DNA of 64,000 nucleotides from Edolisoma coerulescens (GCA_013397115.1 VWZW01006253.1:501687-565686); one strand, 5' to 3'. Positions 12,301 through 27,000 are shown, numbered from the stretch's first letter. A program made the numbers and translations. Notes: generated by a model not told the origin, from the letters alone.

Positions 12301-15300
12301 CTTCAAGCATACAGTTTGATAGAACTTACATATTTCTTTTAAATGAAAGGTCTTTACAAATACATGCTTGTCTCTCAGACTATTAAAGATGTGAGAGAAT
12401 ATTTACAAAGACTCTCCTATGTTAGTATAAATACGCATATGTAGAACAAGATATACTAGTAATGACAGATCTTTATTTTCTCCTTCACCCTTCTATCTTT
12501 CCATTTTATGCAACAAATCTATAAATGAGATTTTTCCTTCACTTCTATTAGCTTGTTAACAAATAGCAGGGCATTAATGCAGTACTAAAAGGTGAATTTT
12601 CTGAGTTTCTAAAGAAAAATATTTCAATTCCCTATATTCTTTTCAGAACTCAAAATAAATAAACCCCTGTTAAAGAAATACTTTCATGTCCCCCTGTGTA
12701 TTGCTCAGTTCTTTTGACATGCTATGCTTATCATGACTTTGCTAAAAGAGGTGGAAGATAACTTATCTATTGGCCAGGAAATCATACAATGTAAGTGCTC
12801 CCAGAAGAAAGCAGAATTCTGTGAAATGTCTGACACAAGTCTAAAAGCAAACCTTTGTGCGGTGGAATAAGATCTACAAAACTGGAGGTTTTGATCCATA
12901 TTTTCCATTCTTGGAATTCTGGTTTTGCTTTTAGAATTAATGAACCTTGGACTAATTTGTTCAGGCATTTTTGCCCTTGACTTTGTTTGTTAGATCTTTG
13001 TCCATGCCTGTAGGAAGATTTTTAAACACCCACTACTGACGTAAACTGGAGTGAGGTGAAGGCTAAATGTACGTCTCATCAAATGTGCAGAATATGTCTT
13101 GTTTTGAATGCATTCCTGTGAGTACTGCATAGCCCTTGACACAACAGCTCTGCTCTGTTTTGAAGTCGATTTCTGTGCTATGTGCTCAGGCTCCCAAAGG
13201 GGATTGCCAGCAAGGACCCAAGACATTGTGTTTACTGACGACTGCTCTTTGCTACCTAGTGCAGCACAGAGATTGACTGAAATACGGCATTGCATTTCCA
13301 GGAGATGTGGGGTTTACAGGCTTCTCACTTGAAAGACAACACATAGAAATCTGGGAAGGTCTTCAGAAGGGTGCCCTGACAGATTTAGCAGTAGAGAACT
13401 GTGAAAGCAGAAGACAGGTTTGGGGTTTTTTGCAGATGGTGATACTTTCCTCACCAGTTATATCCTCCTTGCCTCTAATTAAGGAGTGAAAGCTAACAGT
13501 GACTGTAATATGGTATTTGGGGGAAACTCAGAAGTTTTATAGTCTGGCTGTAAGCCAGAACACACTTAAATAGTGTCTCTGTTGAAACACTCAGCTTCTA
13601 ACAACTCAGACTGTAGCAGTATTTCAGTTCCTGTACTTGTTTTTCTCCATTCTTTATTTTGTAACACCTGTTTACCAGCAATGTTTCTTGTCACTTTTTT
13701 ATTGTCACTTGTTCATTTAGTTACAGAGAAAAACCTTTAGCTCAAATAAGTATCAGGGGCCAGCAGAGTAGGGAGATAGAGGGCAGTTTTATGTGGTGCC
13801 TGTTTTCTGAATAGCACTGTGTGGTGAAGGTGCATGTACTCAGGCATCTGCACCCAAGGAAAATGACCTTGTAATTTTTTTTCAGGTTTTCACTTCCTTT
13901 TTAGATTCTTTGCCTTATTTTTGCCCCTGCTTTATTTTATTCACTGCTTAATTACTATTTAATTACTTATTACAAATATCCACAGTCTAAAATTCATATG
14001 GCTTCACCTAAACAAATTTATCTGGAATATCACATTAAGTTTAAAGCAAGGTCAGCAAATTTTATCTCAATAATAGGGCACCTATGCCCATCTGTATTGA
14101 AGGAAATGTAACTCACATGAGTGGATTGTCTTTGCTCATAGCAATATATCTGTTCTATCAAACTTGACATATAGTCCCTGTGTAAGACATTTAAATTAAT
14201 CTGCCAAAACACAAAAGGGTCCTATTATTTTAAAATCATAGAATTATTCCTTTTGCTCATTTATGTCACTCTATCATTGCTGCAAATAAAATGGGTTCCT
14301 ATGTTCATCATACTTTATGAATTAATATTCATTTGCTTCGGTTTGGACTACTGTAACAACACTTCATAGTTTACCTCTTCTCATATACTTCCCTAACAAT
14401 CAGAAATAATGCAAAACTTTTCCCAAAGGTTGACAAAACTTAGCAGAATTTGCAGCTTGTTTTACACGTCTTTAATTTTCTTTCCTAATGAAAAATATTC
14501 TGTTTCCTTGTCAAGTTTTAACACAAATAGAATGTACAATGTTCCCCTCTGATCTGCTGGTCAGTGTTGCTCTCTGAATAATAAATCTTACCAGTGCCAA
14601 TGGTACTCTTACGATGTATTACACTAGCATATTCATATGAATACATTCATCCAGAATGCTGCTCGTTACCCAAGGAAATCAGAATATCCACAGATTTGTG
14701 GTGACAAATTATGTACTTGGCAAGAGCAGGGCTCACCTGAGATGCATTAGGGATGAAGACAAAATGCTCATTATGAAATCATTTGTTCTCATTTATATGA
14801 AAGAGAATCCCACCTGACTTTTGCAAACAAAAGCAGAATTTCATCTTAGGGAAGCGATTATATTTCACTGTTACAAACAGCCTTTTCTCCTTCTGCAATC
14901 TTGTGTCAATGTTTATTCCCTGTGGCTTAATACAAATGGACTTGTTTAATTTTCCTTCCCCCACATTTTGCCAAAGATGTTTTGTCCTAGCTATGTGTTA
15001 GCATATATTTCACTTGTATGGCCTGTGTTCCATCCTGGAAATGTGACTCACAAAATTATTTCAGAACATGGGTTTAAATACTGATTTATCCTGAATGCAA
15101 AGCATATGAATTAATCTTTCATTCTTTGTTTAAGTTTGAACCTCTGCTTCAGCAATCTTGTGTGGTCCTAGACGAAGAGTCCAGCCGTGCTGTTTCTGTA
15201 TCTATACTACAGTCAGTCCTATTTCACTTAAACTAGAAAAGTCTTATCCCTACTATTGATTCTGTAACAAAGAACTGAGCATATATCTATCATTAAGCTT

Positions 15301-16879
15301 TAACTGTTTGACACTAGTGTTTATATTGATACAGACATGATAGAATACAGATAAATATAAGCTGAAAAATATGTTGAAGAAACAGGATAGACAAGTTTGC
15401 ATTGAGCTACTACTATTCTCTGAACAGCTAGTTTAAATGTGGCTGGTTTGACTACTCTGTGCTGCAGTGATCACTCTGTCCTAAACCATTAGGAGTAAGC
15501 ACGTGGAATAAATATCACCAGCTTGATTCTTTTCCTAAGGTGTACAAAGTAAGATCTATTCCAGTACAGATGTACTTACAACCATGTTTAAATTGTCCAC
15601 CTGTGTTTTATTTCAGTAATAGTACATTTTTGCCAGCTTTAGAGTTAATAAAAATGAGAGCAGGGCCAGATTTCATTGACTGTTAAAGCAAAAGTGTTAA
15701 AGTGTTAAAGCAAAAGTCCCACTTGTTTGTGCAGCCAACTGGTTTGTCAATGAAGTTATGGAAATCTTGCAGGAAAATTCGCTAGAAATATCCCTGGTTT
15801 TGTTTCAAAACTGATCAAAACTCTACATGTCTGTGACTTACTTAATGAACAATGGGCTGATGGAAATATGTAGATAAGGGCTCTGAATATTGTTGTGTTG
15901 TGGAAAAAATATAGAGGAAGCAGAGCAAGACGAAAATAGCATACAATACTAGAGGGATCTTGACGCAAATATGTGCAGTGTGTTAAACCATTGTCTTATA
16001 ACTTTGTTCTTCAAGGAAAAGAAATGCTAAAAGAAAGTGCATAGTGAAAGCTAATTAAGCTTGAAAAGACATTGCAGGGATTTTTGAGTACTTCAATTAT
16101 TTTCAGTGGAAAACATATTTCATTTTATACACTGTTCAAGATGATAGTAGCTAGGGTCATCTACCGCCTGAAAGGAGTTGCACTCCAGATCAAGTTTCTG
16201 GTTTGGGGTTTGCATTGTGAGGGGCTTGGACTGACTATCAAAACTCCAGATATCTTCTACTGTCTTATGTTTAAGGAAATTAGGTACCAGCCATTCAGTG
16301 AAGCTCTTACGGGAACCAGCTTTGAGCAGGTGATGTGGGAATGACTGGGGAGAATCTCCATGCGGGTCAAGGTGAGATCCTGTTTGGTTCAGCAAGGAAG
16401 GCTTTTTGTGTGACTCCTGCCTTGCAAACTCCTCAGAGCTGTATTGCGAAATCCAGCCTCAGCTGTACCATTTTAAAAGGCTTTCAGCTCAGTCATCCCT
16501 CCAGTGATGGCATGGTTAGCAAGGTGTGTTGTGGTTTGATACAGCACTAAATAATATGCCTCAAACATGATTTAGTATGAAATTCAGTGGCTCCGTCCAA
16601 AACACCTCACCTGCTCTGTGCTTAAGATTGTCAAATCAATGTTTTAAAGTTCACCATTTTCATCTGTCTCACATTTTAGATATGAGCTTTATCTCCAGGA
16701 AATAACACTAGAAACCATTCTTCTCCTATTTCCTCCAGCCCAAACTTGTAAAGTTGTAAAGGAACTCAGGAAAACAAAAAGGGAGGAGAATTCATAACCC
16801 CTGTAGAATGAAATGATTCAGGGAAATTATGCCTTTATTTTTCTGTTTCAGTTTTCATCTATTTTCAACATTACCTGCA
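6331..16879. other. Long noncoding stretch, no gene recognised
   Basis: About 10.5 kb of A+T-rich sequence in which no open frame exceeds about 100 codons and none resembles a known protein. The stretch 6690-7560 is especially A+T-rich, with clustered TAATT/ATTA words and a perfect 8-bp-stem hairpin (6830-6849). A short tandem duplication lies at 15682-15719 (GTTAAAGCAAAAGT unit). No LINE tail or LTR edge is recognised. Confidence 0.55.
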
Positions 16880-17697
16880 TATGCTGAGAAGGCTGAGGTC
16901 AGAGAACCAGTAGCCCCTGCAGCCCATGGACATCTACAGTGGAACAGATACCCACATGCAGCCCACAGAGGACTCCACACTGGAGCAGATGGATGTGGCC
17001 AAAGGAGGCTGTGACCATATGGGAAGCCTGTGCTGTACCAGGCTCCTGGCAGGCTGTGTGGTCCCATGTAGAGGAGCCCATGCTGGAGCAGGTTTGCTGG
17101 CAGGACTTGTGACCCTGTGGGGAGACCGACACTGGAACAGTCTGTTCCTGAAGGACTGAACCACATCAAAGGTTCCCAACTGGAGCAGTGCGTGAACAAC
17201 TGTAGTCCATGGGAAGGACTAACATTGGAGAAATTCATGGAGGACTGGCTCCTGTGGGAGGGACCCCGTGCTGGGGAAGAAGAAGCATGTGAGGAGTCTT
17301 CCCCCTGCAGAGGAAGCAGCAGCAGAGACAGTATGTGATTAACTGGCCATAAACCCCGTTCCTATCCTCCTGTTTGTCTGGGTGGGGAGGAAGTAAAGAA
17401 CGTGAAAATACAGTTAAGCCTGGGAAGAAGAGAAGGGTGGGAGAAAAGTGTTGTTAAGATTTGGTTTTGTCTCTCATTATCCTACTCTGATTTGATTGGC
17501 AATAAATTAAACGAATTCCCCCAAGTCGAGTTTTTTCTACCCCTGAAAGAAATTGGTGAGGGATGTCTCCCTACACTTATGAGGAAGAGAGCTTCTGAGC
17601 CTTTCATTACATTTCCTCTCCCTTGCCCACCTGAGGAGGGGAGTGATAGAGCAACTTTGGAGAGCACCTAGAATCCAGACAGGGTCAATCCACTGCA
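16880..17697 (+). mobile_element. 5'-truncated avian ERV LTR with internal ~48-bp array
   Basis: From about 16888 to 17697 the sequence matches, from memory, an LTR family abundant in bird genomes. It has repeated TGGAGCAG-type blocks, then the region 17340-17460, a polyadenylation signal AATAAA at 17501-17506, and a characteristic 3' end reading CAGGGTCAATCCACTGCA (family: CCAGGGTCAACCCACCACA). The first part of the LTR (TGTATTGGGTTTG start, TATA region) is missing, so it is truncated at about 16880. It is the same family and orientation as 44957-45707. Long frames here (for example 16855-17238, minus, 127 codons) arise from the repeated G+C-rich units and are not genes. Confidence 0.8.
16939..17240 (+). 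repeat. Imperfect ~45-50-bp tandem units inside the LTR
   Basis: A TGGAGCAG/TGGAACAG core recurs at about 16940, 16981, 17084, 17133, 17181 and 17226. Several spacings are 41-49 bp and one is a double-length gap. Each core is followed by related ACTTGTGACC, CATGGGA or CTGTGGGG-type words. This is a diverged minisatellite-like array internal to the LTR. Confidence 0.7.
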
Positions 17698-17984
17698 TTT
17701 CTTTTGCTAGCTTGTCCCCAGTGGCAAAATAAAAGTTTTCTGCAATGCAGTTCTTTCTAGGATTTGTTCACTATCACTGCTGAAAAGTGTGTTGTTCAGG
17801 AGAGCCCAGGCTGCTTGATTAGTTAGGATAACCATGGCTACAAGAAAATATTAAGTGCTAACAAGCCTAACTGTAGGTCTCTGCTTAAGAACTCCTGTCA
17901 GCTGGCACCTTTCAGAAGCATTTCAGAACTTAAATGGCAAAGTAGATATTTCACTATCAGATTAAGAGAATTACAAAATTGCTG
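17698..17984. other. Noncoding DNA between LTR and CR1 tail
   Basis: No gene, LTR edge or simple repeat is recognised. Confidence 0.5.
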
Positions 17985-18065
17985 TTGTTGAAAGGGGCCT
18001 CTGGAGATGGCCTAGATTAACCCCATTGCTCAAACTAGGGCCAGCTAGTGCCAATTGGACTCTTC
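17985..18065 (-). mobile_element. Old CR1 LINE 3'-tail fragment
   Basis: The words GGGGCCTCTGGAGATGGCCTAG, CCCCATTGCTCAAA and AGGGCCAGCTAG correspond to the reverse-complemented 3' untranslated region of CR1 elements (the family's GGACCTCTGGAGGTCATCTAGTCC-type sequence). It is diverged and lacks a recognisable terminal microsatellite. This is a short, ancient, 5'-truncated copy. Confidence 0.6.
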
Positions 18066-21000
18066 CTTTAGTTCAACTCACCTGACACTAATCATTCTAA
18101 TGCAAACTTGTGAATTGGGGACTAGACATGTTTTTCAATTAACAAAACTGTGTGATGTTTATCCTCTTTTTACAATTGTTGATATAAAATAACTTGTTTG
18201 GGAGGTGTTGCTTTCATAGAAATTAACAAAGAACATAGCACATCTGAATCATCATTTCTGTGTTGCTAGTCTGAATGTAGCAAATTTTAGTTCTCATTTG
18301 TGGAAAGGGCTTCTATGACCCAATTATTCCAATAAATTCTGTGCACTTGCACAGAGATCCTGTCATTGCAACTTGTATGTATATCCTAGTTCTCTCGAGA
18401 AGCAAGCCAACCATACAAGAAGCTGAAAAGTTCTTAAGTCCTTTGAGGATGCAATGGAACAATAAACATTTTTGGCATAGGTGACAGTAATGAAAAGCAA
18501 CTGGAAAGAGAAAGCAAACTGGAAAAATAAAATTCTTTCAGCTCTTCGGGCTGAATATTCTGAGTAAAGAATATAGACTTAAAGATCAGAAGCAAAAAAG
18601 GTACCAAAAAATCCACCTGCAAATGCATACACAGGGTCATCTGTGCACTCCAAAAATGAGTATTCAGAGAATCTAATTTTAGAATTAGAAATCAGGCTGT
18701 AGAATTATCCGGCTCTCCTAAGGAACCATTGTTCTTAACTCAGACTCAGCAGGAGTGCCTTATTTAGCTTACAGAAAATGTCAGGTAATTTCAGTTACCT
18801 TTGCTTTCAGTTACAAAGAACCTGGCAAATTTAAAGTATTTTAAATTTGCTAAGGGCATGCAGATGAAGTCTGTACACATTGGCTGATATAGGGTAACTT
18901 TTTACTTTGTGTTAGCTTGTGTGGCTAATACTTTTGAGTCAGAGTTCACTAATTTTCTCTGGTTTTCCCAATACAAGTTTTTTATTTTTAATGGGAATCA
19001 AGACAGATCTGTAATACAACATTTCAGATTTTCAGTGTCTTTTTTTTAAAGCATTTGATGCCATTTTTATATAAATACCTCCATAATCTGCTTATATAAA
19101 CAGGACACTTATGACCTGCATGAAGAGAAACAGCTATTAAATTTCTTGGCTTATACACAGATTAGATCATTTAGCTTGTAGTAAAGGGGAAATATTTTCT
19201 ACATTATGGTTGATGCTTTCTGTTTGATGGAAAATTGTATCTTTCATTTAGATTTTAAATGAGCAGTGTATGTTAAAACTCTCTCTGAAAATTATCCTTT
19301 TATATCCTAAATCTACCGACTAGAAGCACCATAACAAAATGACACAGAATTTAGTATATGACCCTCTAATACCTTGTATCAAAGAAAGGCCCATTTTTCC
19401 AAGTGTTGTAACAAGAGATAGCAAAATGGCAGCCAGTTAATGTAATGAAGATCTTTGCCTCCCAGGTGTTTATATATTTTCTATCACATTAGAACAATGT
19501 CAACTGAACACTGGATGTTACTGAAAAACTCATCATTACTGCTGCAGTTATCCACGCTTAGCTGGCACCTTAACTGTTGGGGCAAAACAGCTCATCACTG
19601 GTCCAGCAGCTGGTCCAGCAGCAAGGAATTAGCAGCCAGCCCCTCCTGCTGCTCTCCAGCTCTGCAGGAGCATGCCTGCTTGCTGGCTGCTCCCTCATAC
19701 TGCTCCCAGCAGTGCGCAGGTGGATGTGCAGCCAGCACGGAGCTGGGCACAGAAGAAAGTCTGGTGACATTGAGGTTTGGAATGCTGTAAGTGAGGCTGT
19801 CCCTAGCACTCTGGTTCCCACAGTCATTGCCCAAAGTGCTGATTTCTGTAGCTGCCGATGCTGAGGTTTGATGGGCTGCGTTCGGTAAGCAACAGGAGCC
19901 AGGGGTGTAGGGAAGCATTTTTCCATGTGCCCTAGGGGGTTAGCACAGAAACCTGAAGCACTAGCTCAGTTTCTCTGGAGAGAAAGGAATGACTCCTATT
20001 GAATTCAGTGGCTCTGAATCTGGACTCTAATTCACAACACTGTATTTAGCATCTGCTGGAGGGATGGTGGGAGTCTGGGGGAGGCAGAGGGGGCAATGGC
20101 CCCATCAGCTGTTCCGAGTTAATTTACCTGTGATCAGGAGTGAGCAATACTGCACACAGCAGCATCAAAGTACTGCAAACACTTCCAACCTACCAAATAC
20201 AACATCTGATTTGCTTTGCTTTTTAGGAGAAACTGGTAATTGCCAGTTGTAAGGTATTGAAAGTCATGTTATCTTGAAACAAACTTCAATAAAATTTTTT
20301 TCTCATTCAACTCTCAATCCTCTTTTGGCATCGCCCTATGCAGCGACTCGTTCATACTTCTGCCAGCGTTACACAGCAGTGTGTCTCAGACAGCGCTGAA
20401 ATGTCCTTGCTGAAAGCAGCCTCTTGCTTTCCCACCTGAGCTGTGGTTCATCCACCCACAAATCACATAATCAGCAGGTTTCCGCTGTTCAGATCGTACA
20501 AGAAGTTTTGGGTAAAACTACAGGCTCAGATATCTGTCCTTTATCACTATCACATATAAAGGCCAGTGGCTTAGACCTATGAATTTAAAGCAGTTTGAAT
20601 TGCATATTTATTCACTGAGGAAAATATAGACTGGCTCATTTTTTTAATGTCTAGCTAATGTACCTACTCTAATAGTACCCAGTGATATGTTGTTAATGCT
20701 GGCATCTGCTTGTACCAAGAAAAAACTAAGCAAGCACATAAAAAACCCACATCAGGTTCTGCCCAAATTACTTCTGTAAGCTGTACCATATGGTCAAAGA
20801 TAAAATCTAATATTGGAAATACCAGTTGTTTAATTGCTAGCTGTAATACACTGGGGAAAATAAGATATTTACTCTGAAGGATTCATAATTCGACTTCATC
20901 TCTTCTGGTTTTATTGCACGAATGTCAGTGCTGCCTTTTCTGATCATTCAGCTACTCATTAGCTCCTTGGCAGATGTAATGCTCCTGCTCTCTTGCAGTT

Positions 21001-24000
21001 AAATTTTAACAATCAGACTTTTCCCTATGTATCACAGCCCTCAAGCAATTAATACTACCAGAAGGAAAAGTGACTTGTCAGACAACTGAATCAGCCTCAC
21101 AGCTGAGCATTCTAAGTAATTTCTCCAGTAAAAATGATTTTATAAGGATTTTTGGATCCTTTCTGAGCTGCATGAAGATTTTATATTCCCAAATCTACTT
21201 TAATAAACAAATTTATCTGAAAGTTTAGTCAAGTCTATTTCAAAAAACTAAGAACTGCATAGTAGTTGATGACTTTTTATTCTCAATATTAAATAATCCC
21301 ATCAAATGAACAAAGGATGTTGCTATTTTATATATATGTGAAGATAAAAATATGGTGATCATATATTATACACATAATAAAAGGCATTTTGCAAAACACA
21401 GCTATTTAAACACATCTTAGCTCCTGAAGAGAACATCTATGACTAAAGTGCTCTTTAAATTCCACAGGAATTTTAGCTGCAAAAAAAGATTATCTATTTT
21501 AGATCCCTGTGAAAGCATATCAGTTTGTAGATAGATTTGCATAGCCTTGTAAAGAAATGAAGAGAAATGTTCCCTCACATACATAGATATCACACAAGAT
21601 TTTCCTGAGATTTTTTTAACTGTGATCTTTTTTCTCCTTAGTTTGAGAATGTTATGTAAGACAAAAATTTACATATGGAATGTACCGCAAACTGGCATCA
21701 CTATTACCATTTTTTATCAGCAAGTCACTCAGATTGGTCCATTCAGAAAGTACTAGAGCTCTCATTATAACTAATATCTCTATTTTTATCTTGATCTGGT
21801 TTAAATGCAATAAAAACCTATTCATAAAAGACTGATTTGCTATCACTCTAGAGTAGTAGTTTTTAAATAAATTTTCTGATTTCAAAAAAAGACTTATAAA
21901 TTATTGGATCTGGTCCAGTAGAAAGGTTGATTAAATATACTTATTCAGAGTCTGAGATTTAGGGTTCTACTGTTTTTAAAAATTTCTTTATTTTTATTTT
22001 TGTTTCTAAGGCAATCAGGATGATAATTGCCTACTCCTTTAAGAACAAGAAGAAAAATGTCCATAACCAGTTCATGCCTACTGAGGAGCTTTCTTTGAAG
22101 CCCTATTTGCCAATGATTAAAAATAAATAGCAGGTAGCTGTTTGGAGAGTTAAGCTGCTTTTCAGTCTATGTCAAGGGGTGCCCGGTACCAACTTTATTC
22201 AAATGATCTTTTCAAAGCAGGGGATATCAGTGTTTCCAAGTATTTCCCTTGAGCTACATGGAAGAGATGAGAATTGGAAAAGACAATACTTTGAGCTACA
22301 TTTTTTTAGGAACATTACCTATATATTTGTATCAGTAGAGCCCTGTGTTGACGCTAATGAGCAAGAAATGTGAACAGCTGAATTTCTCTGAGATGGCAGT
22401 AAAGGAGAAAAAAATAGCTTGAGAAAGTCTTATGTAAAATATCCGAGTTCCTGATGTCCTCTGATGGCTCTGTGTAGACAGAACTGGCAGCATGTTATCA
22501 GACTCAATTATGCAATGATTTGGATTAGGCCTGCTGGGGGCAGGGAAAACCAAGTTTGTATATGTACATATATACATGCAGTACTGGCACATGTACTGCC
22601 ACAGCTTCATTCCACTACAACCTGAAATGTTTAGTGACAAGTTATAAAATTTTTAAACTTTTTTCAAACCCCCCACTACTAAAATATCTCCCTCATGAGT
22701 AAAAAATTATTTCTTTGGCTGTATTGCAGTATTGGTTTTAGTCAAGTCACAGTCCTTTGCTCCATCTTTATGTGACTTCTAGGATATTTCAGTGCATCTT
22801 TTCACCAAAGTTTTTTCTTTTTTCTGGAAACAGATTAGGAAAGTTTTTATTTATTTTTTTTAGCCCTAATTTGTGATGAATGAACATCTAATTCTGCTTG
22901 CTTGCCTGGACAAATCCCAAGTACTAGCTATTTCCAGCTGTTTCAGCCTTAGCCACACTATCAAGCTCCAGGAACAGTGAGTCTTATCAGATTTTTGGGG
23001 ATCCAGGAGGACTGGGAGGGCAGGCATCCTGAGTCTGGCTGGTGGTTTGCCCCATTTACTGGAGAGGTCAGACAATCCTATTGGTTGCTCCCAGTTATTC
23101 CTTTTGGTTACTGCTGTGCATCAGGTTCTTGTCTCTCTCGTTTCTGCACCTCTCATCTGCAGTTTAGAGTCTTCTTCTCCACAGTCTTTTTTCCTGACAT
23201 TGGTTAAGGCTCCTCACTCCATTTGCTGATTCTGATTCCTTTACTCCTGGCAGAGCCTGGGTGGTGACTGTCTTGTCCCACGTCATTCAGCTTTCTCTCT
23301 CACATCTCCCTGTCTTACTCAGGCTCCAGCTTTCTGGCTTTCACCCAGTCTCTTGCAGTGCTGCTGTTTAGCTCTTCAGCTTGGTGCCTCCCAGTTTGAC
23401 CAGTTTCCTGAACCTCGGTTCACTCCTGACCATATTTGACACATAACAATGCTCAGCAGCTTGGCTCAATGCTCTTCTCCTCCAGCAGACTCAGATCCTG
23501 TTTCAGATGACACCTTGCCTTCCCATTCCAGCTTGGCTCTACAGGTCTAATTGCTGATACCCTTTGGGGCACCTTACAAAAAGGTTAATTCATTCCTTCA
23601 CTGGAGATGATTATTTTTATAAGCAGAATTTACCTTGAATTTAGGAATTAAGAATAATTTTTTTTTCTTTTTAGATTTTTAGATTTCTAAAATAACTAGC
23701 AGACATGAATGACTGACTGATGGGTCTTTAATGGCCCATTGTGGCAGTGAATAATTGGTACTTGTATAGAACTACAGAAAATTGTATCCCAAATGGTTGT
23801 CTCAGTGAAAAGAGACAGCTGGTACCCAGATCAGCTATCCTGACTTTTACAGGATGGAGACTGCAGGATTAAAAGTCTCTTGTTTTAGCAGCAATCAGTT
23901 AAGAGTTCCAGGGAGATTTCTCTGCTGAGTATATCCAGGTATTTGACATAAATGGCGACTCTGTACATATTAGTTGTCAAATGAAGATCAGCATTGCAGT

Positions 24001-27000
24001 CATATCAGGATGGAAGAAAGAAAGTCATAGATGACATTTCTAGCATAAGCAACTGCTTAGTAGGATTAAATTTTCCATATAAATAAATATGTTTACTACC
24101 TTGATAATATTCTCCCTTGAATTCAGGATTGGTTTACAAGACTACACCAAATCCTCTCACAAAAACATTTTGAAAAGAAATCCTAAGAACTGACCTTTCA
24201 ACAACATAAATGCGTGGTCACTGACACAATGTTAGTAAGATTATAACACATCCCCTCCACAAGAAAAAAAAGGAACTTAACTTCACCTCTAAGCAAAACA
24301 ACACGGCCATCAGTTCATCCCACTGAGTTGAGGCCCAGCTGGAGTCTTCCTGTGGGCTGTGGATGAATTTTCTACTGAATGAGAAATAAATAAGTGATTA
24401 TTACGTTAATTTGAGAAATATAATAAAATATATTATTATAGTTTTGATCTATTGATCAGGTGTAGCTATGGGAATATTATAATCTTATTTTGCTCCTCAG
24501 TTAAATATCTATAAAAGTAATAGTTAGATCAGGTATAGATATTCACCTCAACTCATCCTGGCAGAGAAGTATCTGAATTAGTGGAGTCTTCTGGTGTCTG
24601 CATTTTATAGGTTGTATACTTTGAGAACTGTCCCATGGAAAAATTTTCTCAATCCCCGCCCCCAACCCTCTTTGTATTTAACTATATATCCTTGGCATTT
24701 ATTTGGAAAATTTTTTTTCATCTTAGAAAAGAGATACTACACTAGTTTCTTTTTTAACATTGAAAAATTTGCCCCAGCATACAATGCAGATTAGAAACTG
24801 AAGAAAAAAACCAGTCAAATAATTTAAAGACCTGATTCCTAAAAATGGGAAAACTTGCATGGTTTGAAACATTTACAGATGAAGAATAAACTAATAGAAC
24901 AAATAAGGTGAATCTGACTAGAAACTGATTCTTGTCAGTTATTTGTGTGCTGCAAGGTAGATACACACATTCACATACGATTTAACCAAGCTATTACAGC
25001 TTTTCAATAAGAGAGTTATTTTGAAGGAATGAAAAAGCTTTGATGTTTTATTGAAAACAGCACTGTTTGGAAATAGCCTTCCCTGAGGATCTAGCAAACA
25101 AAATTAACATCAAATGTGCATCTGTGGCAAGCATTTTTTTTTACACCATAATGTATATAGCTATAAGCACATAGATTCACAGCATTTTAAAATTTCAGTT
25201 TAAAATGCAAACTTGCAATTCAAGACTGTGGAAAAGAGCATTTGATAACCATGATCCTCGTGGGGAGCTCTTGTTCTCACTGACAGAGTGAAAAGAGATT
25301 TTCAAGTGTAAAAAGAAAATCAGTCATTCTACAGTCTGATAGCCAACTAAATAACTTGTGTTAATCTTTATGCCTTAGGAAAGTTTCTACTAAAATAACA
25401 GGGTTTTTAAGTGCCCTTATAACTTTCATTAAGGTTTAATAATTGCTAACACCAGATAAGCATTGGATACTGTGGCCATGGCTTCACAGACCTTAACTCC
25501 TCATCTTTGCACTGTCATACCAGCCATTACATACTGAGCCCTTGTAAAAAGAGGTTTGTAGAGGTTTTATACCACATTTATGATGCATGTAGAACAAAAT
25601 GTGTTAATTATTGCACTGTAGTGCTACTTAATCTACCACGGATCTTCTTGGTAAAATGGTATTTTGACTAAAAGGTTTGAGCACACTTGAAATAGCAAAT
25701 TATGTTTATCTTTTATGGATACTGTGTATAGGGTAGTTGCAGCATTTTTCCTGCCAGTTTGTATGTTTGGATACTGTGAGTCAGTGTTCCACTACCAGAA
25801 CTAGCCTCTCAGCTTTGGATTAGGACTTGGAGGCAGTCAGTGGCTGACACACCTTTGCTTTAGTTGGAGCTGTACCTGTGAAAAGATTTCCACTGGACAA
25901 AATCACAGAAGTTAATCTGTTCCCCCTTGCAGCAGCAGCCAGGTCTGTTCCAAAAATAACTAGCCATTTTCTGTATCACAGGGTAAAGCTCAATTGCGAA
26001 AATAGAAAGTAACTGACTTTTACCATGGAACATTTATAACGAAAATGTCCAATCAAAGAAAGCATTTGGCAGAGCTACAGGCATGTGAGGAAAGACAAAT
26101 TTAAAAAATCCAACGCAGTATTACAAGGATTTATAGAAGAACACCAGCATTGCTCTCTTACACATCTGTCCAGTTTTTCCTTTTTGCTCAATGTCATTTT
26201 GGATATTGTCTTAGGCAACAATTATGTCTTGTCTTTTCAAGTTTTTTACTCTCCACAGTCTACAAAGGATGGCACACAGTCTTGTATAGCTACTGTTCTC
26301 TTGTCCCACTCCAATCATTTTAATTCTCACTATATTTTTTTCAAGACCTTGACTGTGACAAACTAGACCATAAAGGTGGACCTGCAGAAAGAATAAAATC
26401 ATGCTGCACTGATCCTCCTGCTCTGTTCAGCAGGGAGAAGCACAAGACCTGCGGAGTTCATCCCAAACACACCTTACAGTTGCAAAAATGAGAACCCTGT
26501 CAAGCAAAATTGTTTCAAATGACTGAAGAATTGTCACTAGCATAGCTGCAAAATAACAAATCATAATACATGCTGCTTTTCCATTAGAATCTTTATTTGA
26601 AGTTTAGTCCTAAACCCAAGGACTTTAGAATAATCATTCCAGTGGAGTTCATAGATTGCGAGACATTGTGTTTCTGAGGCATTCACTCTATAGATTTAAT
26701 CCACCTGTATTAAAGAAGAATTTTTGTACTTAAAAAGAAAAAAAATTTTAATTGGAAATACAAATTAGCTCTTCTTTTTTTTTTTAATTGAACAAAATGA
26801 GAGCTGTTTCTACAAACAGTAGTATCTCTAGACAGCTTTAAACTGAAACAAGAGAATAATAAATAAAGAAATGTATATAAAGAGGCAGAAGGCAATTTCC
26901 CACTAGCACCACCTTCTGTGGAGTGAAGCAGAAGGTGGCTGTGGGAAATATATGGTGTTCCCAGGCTCTTTTGCATGCTTTTTCCCCCACATAATCCATT

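Noticed and set aside
16526..16540. TGTTGTGGTTTGAT as a second LTR start
   Set aside because: It resembles the terminus at 5320, but the following sequence does not continue like that LTR and no partner end or target duplication was found.
16855..17238. 127-codon minus frame and overlapping plus frames
   Set aside because: They lie in the repeated units of an LTR. Several frames on both strands are open at once, as expected for a G+C-rich tandem array.
16939..17240. Repeat-spacer-like array considered as CRISPR
   Set aside because: The units are diverged across their whole length and sit inside a known-type LTR. There are no conserved repeats with unique spacers and no cas genes.
19570..19926. 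Overlapping 95-118 codon frames on both strands
   Set aside because: G+C-richer CAGC/CTGCT sequence with few stops in any register. No domain, signal peptide or splice context.
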